From Pseudoxanthomonas sp. CF385 (GTDB lineage: Bacteria; Pseudomonadota; Gammaproteobacteria; Xanthomonadales; Xanthomonadaceae): a stretch of DNA of 64,000 bases. The translations under genes were made by a program, and so were the position numbers. The notes beneath the pieces are model-generated. The model was given only the letters and a program-made list of their open reading frames with translations. It was not told the origin of the DNA and made no database searches. The DNA lies in assembly GCF_900104255.1 (NCBI RefSeq), contig NZ_FNKZ01000001.1, forward strand, positions 960,001 to 1,024,000, written 5' to 3'. Position 1 is the stretch's first letter; each line of letters starts with the position of its first letter. Below, one piece after another: positions 62,475-64,000 of this stretch.

Positions 62475-64000
62475 TTACAGGTCGATACCGAAGCCCACGC
62501 CGGCCGACTTCTCGTCGCCACTGAACGCACCGCCGATGCTGAACGATGCGCGCTCACCGATCGGCTTCGAATAGCCGAGCGACAAGGCGTTCTCGCCGTT
62601 CTGCCAGCCCGCACCCACCGCGATGCGTCCGCGAGGACTGCGGCTGCCGGCCGCGTTGATCGCCATGTTGAGCATGGCCGAGCTCATCGCGCCCATCCTG
62701 TCGAGACGGCGGTCCTGTTCGGAGAACCGGCGGTCGACATCGCCGCGGAAGGCATTGAAGTCGTCCTCCAGCGCCTTGACCTGGAAGTCCGCGTAGGCCT
62801 TCGCGCTGGCCAGCGTGTCGGCGGATGCCGCGTCGGCATAGCTGCGCGCGCTGTCGAGTGTGGCGACATCGCCGGCATCGGCGTAGGCCGCCGCGGCGGC
62901 GGGCGCATCGGCAGGATCGGCCGATGCCGCCACCGCAGGCTGGCTGCCGGCGACGGCGCCGCCGTTGCTCTCCTCGGCGCCGGTGGCTCCGCCGCGCGCG
63001 GTTCCGTTGCCCGCGCCTCCCGACGACGCCGTGCCGGTGGAGGCCGTCTCGCTGGCGCCGGCCCCGCGCGCCTGGCTCGCCTGTGCGGGAGGCGTGCCGC
63101 CGGTGGGCGCAGTGCTGCCCGTGCTCAGCTCGTCGTACATCCCGAACAACTGGTTGAGCTTGGCGTCGACCGCCGTGAAGGCCGCGCCGATGTTGTTGTA
63201 CGAGGTGCCCTGGATCGTGTAGCTGGGCGCGATGAACACGCCACCGGAGAAGCCCGCGCCGCCGCCGAGCGAACTGGCCACGGAACTCAGCTGCGACAGG
63301 TTCACCGCGTCGGTGGCCTGGGTACCGGCCGCCACGTTGGTGACCTGCCGTTCGCTGCCGGCGCTGCCGACGGACACGGTGTCCTCGCGATCGGCGACCG
63401 AATCGCCACCGATGGCCACGCTGTTGTCGGCTTCCGCGGTGGCGAGGTTGCCCAGCGCGACCGCGTTGAAACCGGGCGTGTACGCGCCGCCGCCCACTGC
63501 GACGGAATAGTCGCCCGAGGCTTCGGTGGGTACGAACCCGAAGAACGCACCGCCGACCGCCACGCTGTTGTCGCCGCTGGCGACCGCATTGGACCCCAGC
63601 GCGGTGGCGTCATAGTTGCTCGCCACGGCCCCGAAGCCCAGCGCCGTCGCGCTCTCCTGCGACGCCTCGGCGCCATAGCCGAAGGCCGAGGCGCCGAACG
63701 CCGACGCGCTGCTGTAACCGCCGACGGCGGCGGTCGCATCCTCGGAGGCATCGCTGCGGAAGCCCACCGCGGTGGCCTGGACGCCCGATGCGTTGGCCTC
63801 GGTACCGACGGCGGAGGCGTACGCGCCGGAGGCATTGGCGCCCGCACCGTTCGCGGTGGCGCCCACCTCGCCGGCCACCGCGCCGGCACCCACGGCCGTG
63901 GCGTCGTCCGCCGTGGCCTCGGTGCTCGCATAGACGGGGTTGCCGTCTTCGTCGAGCAGCGGGTCGCCGTTGTCGTCGAACAGCTGGCGCTGCCCGCCGA
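62475..64000 (-). CDS. YadA-like trimeric autotransporter adhesin (N-terminus outside window)
   Basis: About 508 codons are visible; the frame stays open to the right edge, so the N-terminus is missing. Head-type repeats are seen (SAVGTEANASG, ATALGFGAVASNYDA, VAVGGGAYTPGFNA), then the neck-like DTVSVGSAGSERQVTNVAAGTQATDAVNLSQL (landmark: VTNVAAGTQATDAVN). After an Ala/Gly/Ser/Thr-rich stalk (about 150 residues, TASSGGAGNGTARG) come helical repeats DSARSYADAASADTLASAKAYAD. The C-terminal YadA anchor (RIAVGAGWQNGENALSLGYSK) forms the trimeric barrel. It mediates attachment or aggregation on the cell surface. Confidence 0.92.
   Translation of the reverse strand, partial: GGQRQLFDDNGDPLLDEDGNPVYASTEATADDATAVGAGAVAGEVGATANGAGANASGAYASAVGTEANASGVQATAVGFRSDASEDATAAVGGYSSASAFGASAFGYGAEASQESATALGFGAVASNYDATALGSNAVASGDNSVAVGGAFFGFVPTEASGDYSVAVGGGAYTPGFNAVALGNLATAEADNSVAIGGDSVADREDTVSVGSAGSERQVTNVAAGTQATDAVNLSQLSSVASSLGGGAGFSGGVFIAPSYTIQGTSYNNIGAAFTAVDAKLNQLFGMYDELSTGSTAPTGGTPPAQASQARGAGASETASTGTASSGGAGNGTARGGATGAEESNGGAVAGSQPAVAASADPADAPAAAAAYADAGDVATLDSARSYADAASADTLASAKAYADFQVKALEDDFNAFRGDVDRRFSEQDRRLDRMGAMSSAMLNMAINAAGSRSPRGRIAVGAGWQNGENALSLGYSKPIGERASFSIGGAFSGDEKSAGVGFGIDL

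Overview
The window is a high-GC gammaproteobacterial chromosome segment, most likely from the Xanthomonadaceae (Pseudoxanthomonas / Stenotrophomonas / Xanthomonas / Lysobacter group). The evidence is gene order: a surface-polysaccharide cluster sits between a metB-type gene and etfA, which is the known lps hotspot of Xanthomonas. pepA-holC-valS lie opposite lptF-lptG, xerD-dsbC precede purL and an XpsE-like gspE, and GTAG-type REP hairpins occur. The genus itself is an inference. Nearly all of the sequence is coding. The only gene-free stretch over 300 bases (7145-7499) holds a candidate structured small RNA. No IS element, prophage, integrase island or CRISPR array was seen.

Layout. 1-9205: end of a SugE/Gdx exporter, coq7, rplM-rpsI, tRNA-Gln, a 2OG-Fe(II) oxygenase, fumarylacetoacetase and maleylacetoacetate isomerase (end of tyrosine/homogentisate breakdown), pilU, a DUF4398/OmpA-like envelope pair, the ncRNA candidate, a YdcH-like small protein and cystathionine beta-synthase. 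9304-21457: a metB-like gene followed by a nine-gene co-directional O-antigen-type cluster. It holds an ABC exporter (Wzm/Wzt), a methyltransferase fused to a repeat-built coiled coil with a C-terminal membrane anchor, three soluble glycosyltransferase genes, and a membrane module of DUF2142 protein, small flippase-like protein and polyprenol-phosphate glycosyltransferase. 21495-26305: a lipoprotein, etfA/etfB, an ATP-grasp protein and a 3-oxoacid CoA-transferase. 26495-31791: a secreted metzincin protease with a beta-propeller tail, then two outlying polysaccharide genes (methyltransferase and GH99-like/RgpF-like). 31799-38496: ETF-ubiquinone oxidoreductase, AlkB and a five-gene Mla-type lipid-transport operon led by a DMT transporter. 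38582-44609: threonine/serine exporter, H-NS-like protein, proS, two DUF4124-type proteins, pssA, a probable holD and rimI. 44709-54218: valS, holC, pepA, lptFG, an RDD protein, xerD and dsbC. 54298-64000: purL, gspE, a small secreted protein, a GH43 enzyme under a LacI-type operator, and the C-terminal part of a YadA-like adhesin.

How the parts fit. The dominant theme is the cell envelope: O-antigen synthesis and export, LPS transport (LptFG), phospholipid synthesis and transport (PssA, Mla), a type IV pilus motor, a type II secretion motor and an adhesin. ETF alpha/beta and ETF-QO form one electron path to ubiquinone, beside Coq7 of ubiquinone synthesis. The probable HolD and HolC would supply the psi and chi subunits of the DNA polymerase III clamp loader from loci about 4 kb apart.
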